Shown here: positions 8,424-17,472 of the stretch, in pieces
Numbering within the stretch: the first letter of the stretch is position 1
Layout of the letters: each line of letters opens with the position of its first letter
Assembly: GCF_051903925.1 (NCBI RefSeq)
Contig: NZ_CP173678.1
Location: forward strand, 3,534,001 to 3,598,000
DNA length: 64,000 nucleotides
From: G051903925 sp051903925
GTDB lineage: Bacteria > Pseudomonadota > Alphaproteobacteria > Zavarziniales > Zavarziniaceae
Direction: 5' to 3'
The notes under the pieces: model-generated
Told to the model about the DNA's origin: nothing
Database searches by the model: none
The model's input: the letters and a program-made list of their open reading frames with translations, nothing else
Position numbers and translations under genes: made by a program

Positions 8424-9278
8424 GTGCGCCGCCCGTTCCTGCCCGTTGCCCTTGTCCTGAATGCCCTGGCCGTGATCCTGCTGCTGGTCCTGGCTGGTGC
8501 TGCCCAGGCACGGCCGCAGCGCATCGTCTCGCTCAACCTCTGCGCCGATCCGTTCCTGGTGGCGCTGGCCGACCGCGAGCAGATCGCGGCCCTCACCCAT
8601 TTCGCCCGCCTGCCGGCGATGTCGACCATCGTGGCCGAGGCAGAGGGCCTGCCGGCCACCACCGGCACGGCGGAGGAGGTGCTCTCCCTGCGCCCGGACC
8701 TGATCATCGCCAGCCCCTATCGCCGCAAGGAAACGCGCGCCCTTCTCGCCCGCTACGCCATCCCCACGCTCGAGATCGCGCCGGCCGAGACATTCCAGGC
8801 GGTGATCGACCAGACTCGCAGGATCGCCGAGGCCATCGGCCAGGTGGAGCGTGGCGAGGCCCTGGTGCGTTCGATGACCGAGCGCGTGGCGGCACTTGAG
8901 GCCGAACCGGTGGGCCGTGGCGCCCTTGCCCTCTACTACCAGCGGCGCGGCTTCGTCACCGGCACCGACACCCTGATCGACGAGATGATGGGCCGGGTCG
9001 GCCTGGTCAACGTGGCGAAGGGCCTGGGCCGCCGCTCGATCTTCCGCCTGGGGCTGGAGCAGGTGATCCAGGCCCGGCCCGACCTGATCATCGTGAACAT
9101 GGACACGTCGCGCGTGACCGACCAGGGCTCCGCCCTGCTGGTCCACCCGGCCCTCGACCGCATCGTGCCGCAGCATCGCCGCCTGTTCCTGCCCGAAGCC
9201 CTCACCGTCTGCGGCAGCCCCGCCTACCCCGACGCCGTTGCCCTCCTCCGCCAACAGGTGGTGCAGGCGCTGCGGTAA
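8424..9278 (+). CDS. btuF: Periplasmic corrinoid-binding protein of the BtuF/TroA fold
   Basis: 284 residues. An N-terminal hydrophobic signal (VALVLNALAVILLLVLAGAA) is followed by PQRIVSLNLCADPFLVALAD, the start typical of BtuF-type binding proteins, then TGTAEEVLSLRPDLIIAS, a long connecting helix near residues 120-150, and a C-terminal lobe. It would hand corrinoids from BtuB to the BtuCD importer in the periplasm. The start is a GTG; the nearby ATG at 8413 is out of frame. It is divergent from btuC with about 100 bases between, too short to contain a second riboswitch, so this gene appears not to be riboswitch-controlled. Confidence 0.88.
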   Translation: MRRPFLPVALVLNALAVILLLVLAGAAQARPQRIVSLNLCADPFLVALADREQIAALTHFARLPAMSTIVAEAEGLPATTGTAEEVLSLRPDLIIASPYRRKETRALLARYAIPTLEIAPAETFQAVIDQTRRIAEAIGQVERGEALVRSMTERVAALEAEPVGRGALALYYQRRGFVTGTDTLIDEMMGRVGLVNVAKGLGRRSIFRLGLEQVIQARPDLIIVNMDTSRVTDQGSALLVHPALDRIVPQHRRLFLPEALTVCGSPAYPDAVALLRQQVVQALR

Positions 9279-9454
9279 CGCGCCTTGGCGTGGAAGCGCA
9301 CCGTTCCCACACCACGACCCCACCCCCTCCGCTTCATGCAGGGACCCTTGAACCGATGCTTACGCCATTGGAGTGGCTGGTTCATGGATGCCCAGGACAC
9401 ACCGGGCAAGGAGGTGGAGTGGGTTGGGCCGAAGCGACCTGACTCCAGGCCGCC

Positions 9455-10243
9455 TCAGCGCCCCTTGAAGACCGGGGTGCGCTTTTCGACGAAGGAGAGG
9501 GCGCCTTCCTTCATGTCCTCGGTCTGGAACAGGACGCCCAGCGTCTGGCTGATCCAGGAGCCGACTTCGCGCGGGTTGCCATAAGCCGTGCGCTTCAGGC
9601 CGTCCTTCATGTAGCGCAGCGCAAGGGGGGCGTTGGCCGCGATCTTCGACGCAAGCGCCATCGCCTCGTCCATCAGCTGCTCGTGCGGCACCACCTTGGT
9701 CACCAGGCCGATGCGCAGTGCCTCGGCCGCGTCGATCACGTCGCCGGTGAAGAGCAGTTCGGACGCCTTGGCCGGGCCCACGATCGAGGGCAGGCGCCAG
9801 ATGCCGCCCAGGTCGGCGATCAGGCCGCGCTTGATGAACAGCTCGCCGAACTTGGCCTTCTCCGAGGCAATCCGGATGTCCGCGAACAGGGACAGGTCCA
9901 TGCCCCAGCCGACCGCGGCCCCGTTCACCGCGGCGATCAGGGGTCGGTCACATTCCAGGATGGCGATGGCCGCAGGGGTCGCAACCGGGCGCGGCTCGCT
10001 CAGGCGGCTGACGGTCGAATCGCGCTTCTCGCCCAGCATGATCTGGCGCACGTCGTCGCCGGAGCAGAAGGCAGGGTCCGAGCCGGTGAGCACGACGCAG
10101 CGCACCTCAGGGTTCTTCTGGATGGCGCGGAACGATTGTTCCAGCTCGTCATAGGCCTCCCGGCTGAGCGCATTGCGGACGTCTGGCCGGTTCAGCCGGA
10201 CAATCGCAACATGGTCACGCAGTTCGTTCTCGATCAGTGCCAC
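9455..10243 (-). CDS. Crotonase (enoyl-CoA hydratase/isomerase) family protein, atypical active site
   Basis: 262 residues from a GTG at 10243 that has GGGAGG five bases upstream; ATGs at 10273 and 10291 would add 10 or 16 residues. The crotonase fold is clear: RLNRPDVRNALS near residue 15, CSGDD in the first oxyanion loop, and PLIAAVNGAAVGWGMDLSLFADIRIA near residue 110. Aligned by eye to the rat hydratase, the first catalytic glutamate is Asp and the second is Phe (FGELF), so ordinary water addition is doubtful and another crotonase reaction on a CoA ester is more likely. It is monocistronic, with 177 bases of unassigned DNA between it and btuF. Confidence 0.8.
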   Translation of the reverse strand: MALIENELRDHVAIVRLNRPDVRNALSREAYDELEQSFRAIQKNPEVRCVVLTGSDPAFCSGDDVRQIMLGEKRDSTVSRLSEPRPVATPAAIAILECDRPLIAAVNGAAVGWGMDLSLFADIRIASEKAKFGELFIKRGLIADLGGIWRLPSIVGPAKASELLFTGDVIDAAEALRIGLVTKVVPHEQLMDEAMALASKIAANAPLALRYMKDGLKRTAYGNPREVGSWISQTLGVLFQTEDMKEGALSFVEKRTPVFKGR

Positions 10244-10332
10244 GGCATCCTCCCTTTTTGTGCCCTTTGACATGGGGATGCCCACGCACATATCGCTTCA
10301 TGGGCATCGGGCACAACAGGAGGATCCGGTTC

Positions 10333-10887
10333 ATGCGTTCAACGTCTGCCCGCCGCGGCCTGATGCGGCTGGCCCTGGCGGTCGCCCTGCTCTCTCCCCT
10401 GCCCGCGTTGGCCCAGGGCCTGACGCCTGAACTGGCGGCGCCCTACATCTCTGGCATCCAGTCCGAACTCACGGCCCACGGCTTCGACGCAGGCGCCGCC
10501 ACGGGGGCGATGGACCGGCGCACCGAGCGGGCGATCCGGGCCTATCAGCAGGCCGCGGGCCTGCCGGTCACGGGCGAACCCTCGCCCGAACTGCTGGACC
10601 ACCTGAAGTTCACCCAGCCGCGCATCACGGCGCGCGCCGCCCCGGCGCCCTATGGCGGTGGCTATTCCGACCGGGCGCGGGCGCAGTCGGGCCTGGTGGG
10701 CGCCATCCAGGAGGAGCTGCTGGCGCGGGGCTACAATCCCGGGCGGCCGGATGGCCTGCCGGGTCCGCGCACGCGGGCGGCGGCCCAGGCCTTTCAACGG
10801 GACGCCGGCCTGCCCCCGACCGGCATCCTGAACGAGGCGCTGCTGGCCGACCTGCAGCAGGCGAGCCCGGCAATCCGCGGCGACTGA
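10333..10887 (+). CDS. Secreted peptidoglycan-binding domain protein
   Basis: 184 residues. AGGAGGA lies about 9 bases before the ATG at 10333, and a signal peptide of about 29 residues ends at LPALAQG. The mature part has two peptidoglycan-binding-type-1 repeats: one near residues 40-95 (IQSELTAHGFDAGAATGAMD, then RAIRAYQQAAGLPVTG) and a second near 120-180 (IQEELLARGYNPGRPDG, then AAQAFQRDAGLPPTG). These three-helix modules anchor proteins to murein. No catalytic domain is attached, so it is probably a periplasmic murein-binding protein. An open frame reaches upstream to 10237 but has no support. Confidence 0.8.
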   Translation: MRSTSARRGLMRLALAVALLSPLPALAQGLTPELAAPYISGIQSELTAHGFDAGAATGAMDRRTERAIRAYQQAAGLPVTGEPSPELLDHLKFTQPRITARAAPAPYGGGYSDRARAQSGLVGAIQEELLARGYNPGRPDGLPGPRTRAAAQAFQRDAGLPPTGILNEALLADLQQASPAIRGD

Positions 10888-10897
10888 ACGGGCGCAC

Positions 10898-10933
10898 CGC
10901 CCTGGCGACGCCGGTTCCCGCGTCGCCAGGGCG
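10898..10933 (+). terminator. Perfect 14-bp hairpin after the peptidoglycan-binding gene
   Basis: CGCCCTGGCGACGC (10898-10911) pairs exactly with its complement at 10920-10933 around an 8-base loop. A second, weaker GCACCC/GGGTGC hairpin follows directly. There is no T-run, so termination, if any, would not be of the classic intrinsic kind. Confidence 0.5.
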
Positions 10934-11056
10934 CACCCGCCGAACGGGGGGTGCACCGGCGATGGCGCGGCGCCGCGACTTGTGACTCTATAGGCTCCTG
11001 GATGGGACTTCAGGGCGCGCCGCTGCGCCCTGCGGAACGCGGCGGAGGCACCAGGC

Positions 11057-11284
11057 GTGGCCAAGGAAATCACCGACGACGACCTGAAGCTGTTGTCGGA
11101 CTATGTCTCGCAATTGCTGTCCAAGTACATCACCGCCTCGATCTCGGTGGCGCGCGACAAGCTTTATGGCGCCGACATCTATGGCACTCCGGTTGACGAG
11201 ACGACCCTGCCAAGCATGCGCGAACGGTTCGAGGAGGCGCTGAAGGCGCTTGAACTGGCCCGCCAGGTGGCCGGCAAGGAATAG
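11057..11284 (+). CDS. Small unrecognised helical protein upstream of a HerA-like ATPase
   Basis: 75 residues from a GTG at 11057, with GGAGG about 9 bases upstream. It is predicted to be alpha-helical: DDDLKLLSDYVSQLLSKYIT, then RERFEEALKALELARQV near the C-terminus. It is acidic and has no Cys and no membrane segment. I do not recognise the family. It ends 43 bases before the HerA-like ATPase gene on the same strand, so the two are probably co-transcribed, and a small partner or regulator of the ATPase is a reasonable guess but no more. Confidence 0.65.
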   Translation: MAKEITDDDLKLLSDYVSQLLSKYITASISVARDKLYGADIYGTPVDETTLPSMRERFEEALKALELARQVAGKE

Positions 11285-11327
11285 ACCACGCACCCGCCCC
11301 TCGCCGTCATCCGGGACCATCGCCCCA

Positions 11328-12941
11328 ATGCATGACCTGCCGCTGCGCATCGGCCACCTGATCGAGATCAACGGCACCATCGCCGTCGGTCGTCTCGACA
11401 TCAGTTTCGACGAGTTCTACCAAAGCTTTGGCGGCGACGACTATTCGCTGGTCCAGATCGGCTCGATCGTGAAGATCGAATCCTTTGATAATGTCGTCTT
11501 CGGGACGATCCGGTCCGTCGGACTGGAGGCCGCGGCAGGGGGTGGGCCGCCGCCCGGCAACCGGATCGAGATCGAGCTGTTCGGCGAAGGCGCCCTGGTC
11601 GCGCGCGACAACGATCCCCTGGACTTCACCCGGGGCGTCTCGAACTACCCCGCTCCGGGAGAGGCGATCTTCCTTGCCCACCTGGGCGAACTGGCGCAGA
11701 TCTTCGCCAGGCCCGACAAGGCCTGCGTGCGCGTCGGCACGGTCTACCAGGACCGCCGCCTGCCGGCCTACATCATGACCGACGGCCTGATGAGCCGGCA
11801 TTTCGCCGTGCTGGGCACCACGGGATCGGGCAAGTCGTGCTCGGTCGCCCTGCTGCTGCACGCCATCCTGGACGCGCACCCCGCCGGCCACATCATCCTG
11901 CTCGACCCCCATGCCGAGTACGAAGGCGCGTTCGGTGCCAAGGCCGAGGTGATCGATCCGACCAACCTGCATCTGCCCTACTGGCTGCTGAACCTGGAGG
12001 AGACGATCGAGGTCGTGCTCGGCTCCGAGAGCAGCGAGGGCGAGGTGGCGATCCTCAAGGCCGCCCTGCTGAAGGCCAGGCAGCGCGCGGCGGAGGAATT
12101 CCAGGACCCCGGCGGGATCACGGTCGATACGCCGATCCCCTATCGCCTGTGGGACCTGATCGCGATCCTGAACGAGGAGATGGGCAAGCTGGAGCGGCCG
12201 GAGAGCACCCTGCCCTACCTGCGCATCAAGTTCCGGCTTGAGACGCTGCGCACCGACCAGCGCTTCGCCTTCATGTTCTCGGGCTTCCTGGTCGAGGACA
12301 CGCTGGTCGAGATGATCTCGCGCTATATGCGCATTCCGGTCCAGGGCCGGCCGATCTCGGTCGTCGACCTCTCAGGCGTGCCCAGCGAGGTGACGGACGT
12401 CGTCGTGTCGGTCCTGTGCCGGATGGTGTTCGACTTCTGCCTGTGGAGCCCGCGGGGCGAGGCGGTGCCCGTCCTGCTGATCTGCGAGGAGGCGCACCGC
12501 TACGTGCCGCGCCATTCCGAGGCGCGCTTCCAGGCAACGCGCAAGGCGATCGAGCGCATCGCCAAGGAGGGGCGCAAGTACGGCGTCTCGCTTGGCCTGG
12601 TGACGCAGCGGCCGTCCGAACTGTCCGAGACGATCCTGTCCCAGTGCAACACCCTGATCTCGCTCCGCATGAGCAATGCGGAGGATCAGGACTATGTCCG
12701 CCGTGCCCTGCCCGACGCCGCGATCGGCCTGATGAATGCGCTGTCGTCGCTGCAGGCGCAGGAGGCGCTCGTGGTGGGCGAAGGGGTGACGCTGCCGCTG
12801 CGCCTGCGCTTCGACACCCTGCCGGAGGAGCGGCGTCCGCGCTCGTCCAGCGTCTCGTTCTCGCGCGGGTGGAGCATCGACACCGGCCGCGCCAGCTTCA
12901 TCGAGAAGGTGGTGGAACGCTGGCGCGAACAGCGCCGCTGA
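11328..12941 (+). CDS. HerA-like (DUF87) hexameric DNA translocase-type ATPase
   Basis: 537 residues. An N-terminal HAS-barrel-like beta domain (about residues 1-140, starting LRIGHLIEINGTIAVGRL) precedes a RecA-fold ATPase with Walker A GTTGSGKS at residues 163-170, LLDPHAEYEG near 190, Walker B VLLICEEAHRYVP near 380 and a downstream RxxSELSETILSQCNT sensor region. This order is that of HerA, the archaeal DNA-end-resection motor, and of bacterial HerA relatives used in DNA processing and some phage-defence pairs. No NurA-like, SIR2 or DUF4297 partner is next to it; only a 75-residue helical protein precedes it. The role is therefore open. The ATG at 11328 is the first in the domain. Confidence 0.82.
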   Translation: MHDLPLRIGHLIEINGTIAVGRLDISFDEFYQSFGGDDYSLVQIGSIVKIESFDNVVFGTIRSVGLEAAAGGGPPPGNRIEIELFGEGALVARDNDPLDFTRGVSNYPAPGEAIFLAHLGELAQIFARPDKACVRVGTVYQDRRLPAYIMTDGLMSRHFAVLGTTGSGKSCSVALLLHAILDAHPAGHIILLDPHAEYEGAFGAKAEVIDPTNLHLPYWLLNLEETIEVVLGSESSEGEVAILKAALLKARQRAAEEFQDPGGITVDTPIPYRLWDLIAILNEEMGKLERPESTLPYLRIKFRLETLRTDQRFAFMFSGFLVEDTLVEMISRYMRIPVQGRPISVVDLSGVPSEVTDVVVSVLCRMVFDFCLWSPRGEAVPVLLICEEAHRYVPRHSEARFQATRKAIERIAKEGRKYGVSLGLVTQRPSELSETILSQCNTLISLRMSNAEDQDYVRRALPDAAIGLMNALSSLQAQEALVVGEGVTLPLRLRFDTLPEERRPRSSSVSFSRGWSIDTGRASFIEKVVERWREQRR

Positions 12942-12965
12942 AGCACGTCGGGTTCGGGACCGCCC

Positions 12966-13736
12966 TCAGGCGACCCGGGATTCGAGCTCCAGAACCGACC
13001 AGTCGACGGGCGGCAGGGCCTGGAATGCCGGCCGCGCCAGCAGGTAGCCCTGGACATTGCGGCAGCCCAGGTCGCGCAGGGCCGACAGCTCGTCCCGGGT
13101 CTCCACCCCCTCGCACACGGCCTTGATGTCGAGGTCGGCCAGCATGGCCAGCGTGTGCCCCAGGATCGCCCGGCGGCGCCGATCGGTATCGACGCCGCGG
13201 ACCAGTTCCATGTCGATCTTGACGATGTCGGGCCGGATCCGCGCCAGCAGGTTCAGGCCGGAATGGCCGGCGCCGAAATCGTCGATGGCGGTGCGGAAGC
13301 CGATGTCCTGATAGGTGCGGATGATGTTCAGCAGGTGGTTGCTGTCCATCTGCTCGTTCTCGGTAAACTCGAACACCATGCGGTCCAGCGGCAGCCCGAC
13401 GCTGCGCGCGGCAGCCAGCGACAGGCGGATGCAGGCGCGCGGTTCATAGACAGCGTTGGGCAGGAAGTTGATGGCCAGTGCCGCGCCTTCCGGCAGGCCC
13501 AGGCCCGCGGCCAGGCTGATGGCGCGGACCCGGCACTGCTGGTCGAAGGTGTAGCGATTCGCCTCGTCGACGCGGGAGAGCACGGTGAAGGCTCCCTCCC
13601 CCGCCGGACCGCGCACCAGCGCCTCGTAGGAGATGACGCTCCGGGCCTCGACATCGACCACGGGCTGGAACGCCATCGAGAAGTCGAAGCCCAATGCCTC
13701 GCCATCGCGGCAAGCCCCGCAGCCTAGCTTGTCCAT
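12966..13736 (-). CDS. EAL-domain cyclic-di-GMP phosphodiesterase
   Basis: 256 residues from the ATG at 13736 (GGGAG eight bases upstream); an ATG at 13784 would add 16. The protein is essentially one EAL domain: YEAL with E38, INFLPN, FEFTENE, DDFGAGHSGLNLL, KIDMELVRG, EGVET and QGYLLARP. The metal-binding and catalytic acids, the lysine and the C-terminal glutamine that mark active enzymes all appear kept, so it probably hydrolyses c-di-GMP to pGpG in the cytoplasm. A short N-terminal CxxC (C6, C9) precedes the domain and might bind metal or sense redox. It lies downstream of purA and converges on the HerA-like gene. Confidence 0.87.
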   Translation of the reverse strand: MDKLGCGACRDGEALGFDFSMAFQPVVDVEARSVISYEALVRGPAGEGAFTVLSRVDEANRYTFDQQCRVRAISLAAGLGLPEGAALAINFLPNAVYEPRACIRLSLAAARSVGLPLDRMVFEFTENEQMDSNHLLNIIRTYQDIGFRTAIDDFGAGHSGLNLLARIRPDIVKIDMELVRGVDTDRRRRAILGHTLAMLADLDIKAVCEGVETRDELSALRDLGCRNVQGYLLARPAFQALPPVDWSVLELESRVA

Positions 13737-13815
13737 CCCTGGAACTCCCGTAGACAACCCAACGCTGAAAGCGCGTGACTGCAAACTACGGTTCCAAATC
13801 CGAACGGCTGGTTAA

Positions 13816-13835
13816 TTGCTCTGTCGCCTGAGCAA
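13816..13835 (-). terminator. Weak hairpin downstream of purA
   Basis: TTGCTC and GAGCAA are separated by 8 bases and followed on the minus strand by TTAACC. The stem is only six pairs, so this is a weak terminator candidate between purA and the EAL gene. Confidence 0.3.
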
Positions 13836-13859
13836 CGGCTGGCGCATAGGCGCTGCGCG

Positions 13860-15148
<1,289 letters not shown>

Positions 15149-15152
<4 letters not shown>

Positions 15153-16303
15153 TCGACCGCCTCCACAGAATCGTCAATGCACACATGGCTGCAGCCCAGC
15201 CTGCGTGCTTCGGCCCGCGGGTCGCCCTCGGCGTCCAGCGCGGCCAGGGTTCGCCAGCCATCGCGGCGCAAGCGCCGGCCCTCCGCCGCGGGCGTGCCGG
15301 CGGGAAGAAAGACCAGCGGCACCGGCGGTGGCGGCGGCACCGCCCCCACCAGGCTGTCGACATAGAGCGTGACCCCGGTCGCGGTCGCGTGGCTGTCGCG
15401 CTTGGCCCCCGTCAGGTAGCGCCCACCGCGCCCCAGCTCGCCCCGGCGGACGTCCGCGCCGAACAGGGTGAAGCCGATGCCTGCATGCCATTCATGCGCG
15501 CGATATTCGCACGGATCGATGGTCAGGCGCGCATCCGGCCGGGCCGCGGTGACCAGTTCGACCAGGCGGCGCAGGCCGTCCAGGATCTCGAACGCGGGCA
15601 GCGGCAGGTCCAGCAGCGCCAGCTGCTCCAGCGCACGCCGGGCGGGCCCTGCCGCTGCCATCAGGTCCAGGAACAGCTGGGCCGGCTTGCCCCCCAGTTC
15701 CTGCACGGCGGCGGCGTTCTTGGCGTCCAGTGCCCGGCGGATGTGATCGCGTACGTCGACATCCAGCGCCAGCGCCTGGCCGATCGTCGGCACCAGCGTG
15801 GGCACCGTCAGGTCGACCGTGGGATCGGTGATGCCGATCGCCTCCAGCGCCTCGATCGCGATCAGCACCACTTCGGCATCGGCCTGCGGGCTGGGCGGCG
15901 CGAACAGTTCGCACCCCACCTGCTGGGCCTGGCGGTCATGGCGCAGCTGGGTGCCGCGCACCCGCAGGACCTGGCCGGCATAGGACAGGCGCAAGGGCCG
16001 CTCCGCCCCGTCCAGCCGGTTGTTGGCGATGCGCGCCACCTGCCCCGTGATGTCGCCGCGCACGGCCAGGGTGCGCTGGCTGACCGGGTCGACAAGCCGG
16101 AACAGGTCCCAGGCCTGGACCGGTGCCGGGCCTGCCAGCAGCGTCTCCTCGAACTCGATCAGCGGGGGATCGACGCGGTCATAGCCATGCGCATGGATGA
16201 CGTCGGATAGGCGCGCGACGATCCAGGATTCGAACAGGGCGGCGGGCGGCAGGCGATCCTGCAGGCCCTCTGGCAGCAGGGCGCGGTGTGAGGCGGTCGA
16301 CAT
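15149..16303 (-). CDS. hisZ: ATP phosphoribosyltransferase regulatory subunit
   Basis: 384 residues, a histidyl-tRNA-synthetase-like protein lacking the tRNA-binding C-terminus. HisZ associates with a short-form HisG to make the first, histidine-inhibited enzyme of histidine biosynthesis. Visible signatures: LLPEGLQDRLPPAA at the N-terminus, the motif-1-like FEETLL, RGDITGQVARI, and the motif-2-like RLSYAGQVLRVRG. HisG itself is not in the window. The gene is upstream of and overlaps purA by four bases. A synthetase is excluded by its length and by the weak motif-3 region. Confidence 0.92.
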
Positions 16304-16431
16304 CGGGCGCGCAGTCTAGTGATTTGCGCGTCCCTGTCGATTGCGGAGGCGAAGGAGCAGTTCTGCGCGACGGGCGCAGGGAGGAGGAAGGCGGATGGGG
16401 ACGCGCACCGGCCGTCCCAGCCCCGCCCGGA

Positions 16432-16704
16432 TCAGGTATCGCCGCGGCGAACCCGGCCCACCACCAGGTCCTTGCCCGAACTGGAATTGCCCCAGAACCA
16501 GGCCGGCGCGTTGACCAGCGCATAGTTGACCATCTCGCGCACCGTCACGCGGGCTTCACGCTCGGTCACGTGCGGGTTGATGCGCAGGTACGCGGACACG
16601 CCGGCATCCTCGGCGCCGTATTCGTCGCCCATCTGGCGTTCCCGCCGATAAGCCTGGATGACGGCGCGATACGCGTCGGTATTGCGCCACTCGTTCTCGC
16701 TCAT
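16432..16704 (-). CDS. Unrecognised 90-residue protein
   Basis: A small soluble protein starting MSENEWRNTDAYRAVI. It has two amphipathic helical segments (residues 8-24 and about 47-63, TEREARVTVREMVNYALVN), then an aromatic stretch (PAWFWGN) and a basic C-terminus. There is no signal peptide or membrane helix. I do not recognise the family. It lies between hisZ and the repeat lipoprotein, all on the minus strand but with gaps over 100 bases, so it is probably its own unit. Coding is supported by codon bias toward G/C in third positions; the ribosome binding site is weak. Confidence 0.55.
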   Translation of the reverse strand: MSENEWRNTDAYRAVIQAYRRERQMGDEYGAEDAGVSAYLRINPHVTEREARVTVREMVNYALVNAPAWFWGNSSSGKDLVVGRVRRGDT

Positions 16705-16755
16705 TGGACCTGCCAGCCGGAGGACCTGCCAAAGCCGGACATTTTGTGCGGAATG

Positions 16756-16773
16756 CCAGATCCTAGTATCTGG
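16756..16773. promoter_or_regulatory. Short dyad in an AT-richer gap
   Basis: CCAGAT and ATCTGG are separated by six bases in the gap 16705-16841, which is clearly less GC-rich than its surroundings. On the minus strand it lies between the stop of the repeat lipoprotein and the start of the 90-residue gene, so it could be an operator for the latter or a terminator of the former. No known factor site is recognised. Confidence 0.35.
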
Positions 16774-16841
16774 TCAGGAAAGGGTTAATTCAATGTAAGT
16801 GTGCGTGGCGCATGTGCTCCGTCACACCGTGGCGGCCCTTT

Positions 16842-17300
16842 TCAGTCCAGGGGCTCCACCTCGATGCCGCCACCCTGGGGCCGCAACGGCAGCGGATCGC
16901 CCACCGTATCGCGCGGCGCGTCATAGGCCGCCTGGCCCTGGTCATACACGGCCTGGCCCTGGCCATAGGCCGACTGGCCCTGGCCATAGGCCGCCTGACC
17001 CTGGCCATAGGCCTGCGACGGGCTGTAGGACGGCTGGCTGTAGGCGCTGCGATTGGGGTCATAGGCGTCGATCGGGTCAGGCCGCGCCGCAGCACCCGCC
17101 TGGACCGCGGCCTGCTCCTGCTGCTGGCGGGCGGCATCCTCAGGCGACACATAGGTCGTGGGGCTGGATCCGTCGGGATTGCCCTTGGTCTGGCTGTGGA
17201 TCAGGCCGGTCGAGGCGCCCGCGCCCACGGTCGCCACGGCCACGAGGGGGAGGCAGCCACAAAGCTGGACCGCCAGACAGCAGAGAATCACGGTGCGCAT
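16842..17300 (-). CDS. Probable lipoprotein with AYGQGQ heptapeptide repeats
   Basis: 152 residues. A short signal with a plausible lipobox (VQLCGC, C15) suggests an outer-membrane or periplasmic lipoprotein; a small hydrophobic segment (LVAVATVGAGASTG) follows. The middle is Gln/Ala-rich, and residues 93-125 hold about four to five tandem heptads of the form A/V-Y-G/D-Q-G-Q-A/S. The tail is Pro/Gly-rich and acidic. No enzymatic domain is seen. It is divergent from the 1182-residue gene, with 172 bases between their starts. The N-terminal half loosely resembles small glycine-zipper-type lipoproteins, but I cannot name a family. Confidence 0.65.
   Translation of the reverse strand: MRTVILCCLAVQLCGCLPLVAVATVGAGASTGLIHSQTKGNPDGSSPTTYVSPEDAARQQQEQAAVQAGAAARPDPIDAYDPNRSAYSQPSYSPSQAYGQGQAAYGQGQSAYGQGQAVYDQGQAAYDAPRDTVGDPLPLRPQGGGIEVEPLD
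16923..17006. repeat. Tandem 21-bp coding repeat (about four copies)
   Basis: Four consecutive 21-base units (16923-16943, 16944-16964, 16965-16985, 16986-17006) of the form ATAGGCCGCCTGGCCCTGGCC on the plus strand, with a degenerate fifth start. They encode the heptads of the lipoprotein on the other strand. Copy number may vary between strains. Confidence 0.85.
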
Positions 17301-17328
17301 GGCATCACGATAGGCCAGCGTCGCGGCC

Positions 17329-17344
17329 GGATCATGTGTGATCC
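17329..17344. promoter_or_regulatory. Perfect 6-4-6 dyad between divergent genes
   Basis: GGATCA and TGATCC flank TGTG in the 172-base gap between the repeat lipoprotein (minus) and the 1182-residue gene (plus). The form and place fit a shared repressor operator, but no known regulator motif is matched. Confidence 0.4.
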
Positions 17345-17472
17345 GTGTGACGCAGGCGACGCCGGACGAACGCGTGGCGTGATTCGCGCACGGCCTGCAT
17401 GATTATCCGATCATCTCTTGTTAACCTTGTTGCCAGCACCCTACCGTCCGCTCGAAGTCAGGTGAGAAGACG

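Noticed and set aside
9285..9584. A 99-codon plus-strand frame after btuF
   Set aside because: It overlaps the crotonase gene in antisense, and its composition is not protein-like. The gap 9279-9454 is left without a gene.
16923..17006. Tandem repeats as a CRISPR array
   Set aside because: The 21-bp units are directly adjacent without spacers and encode protein heptads.
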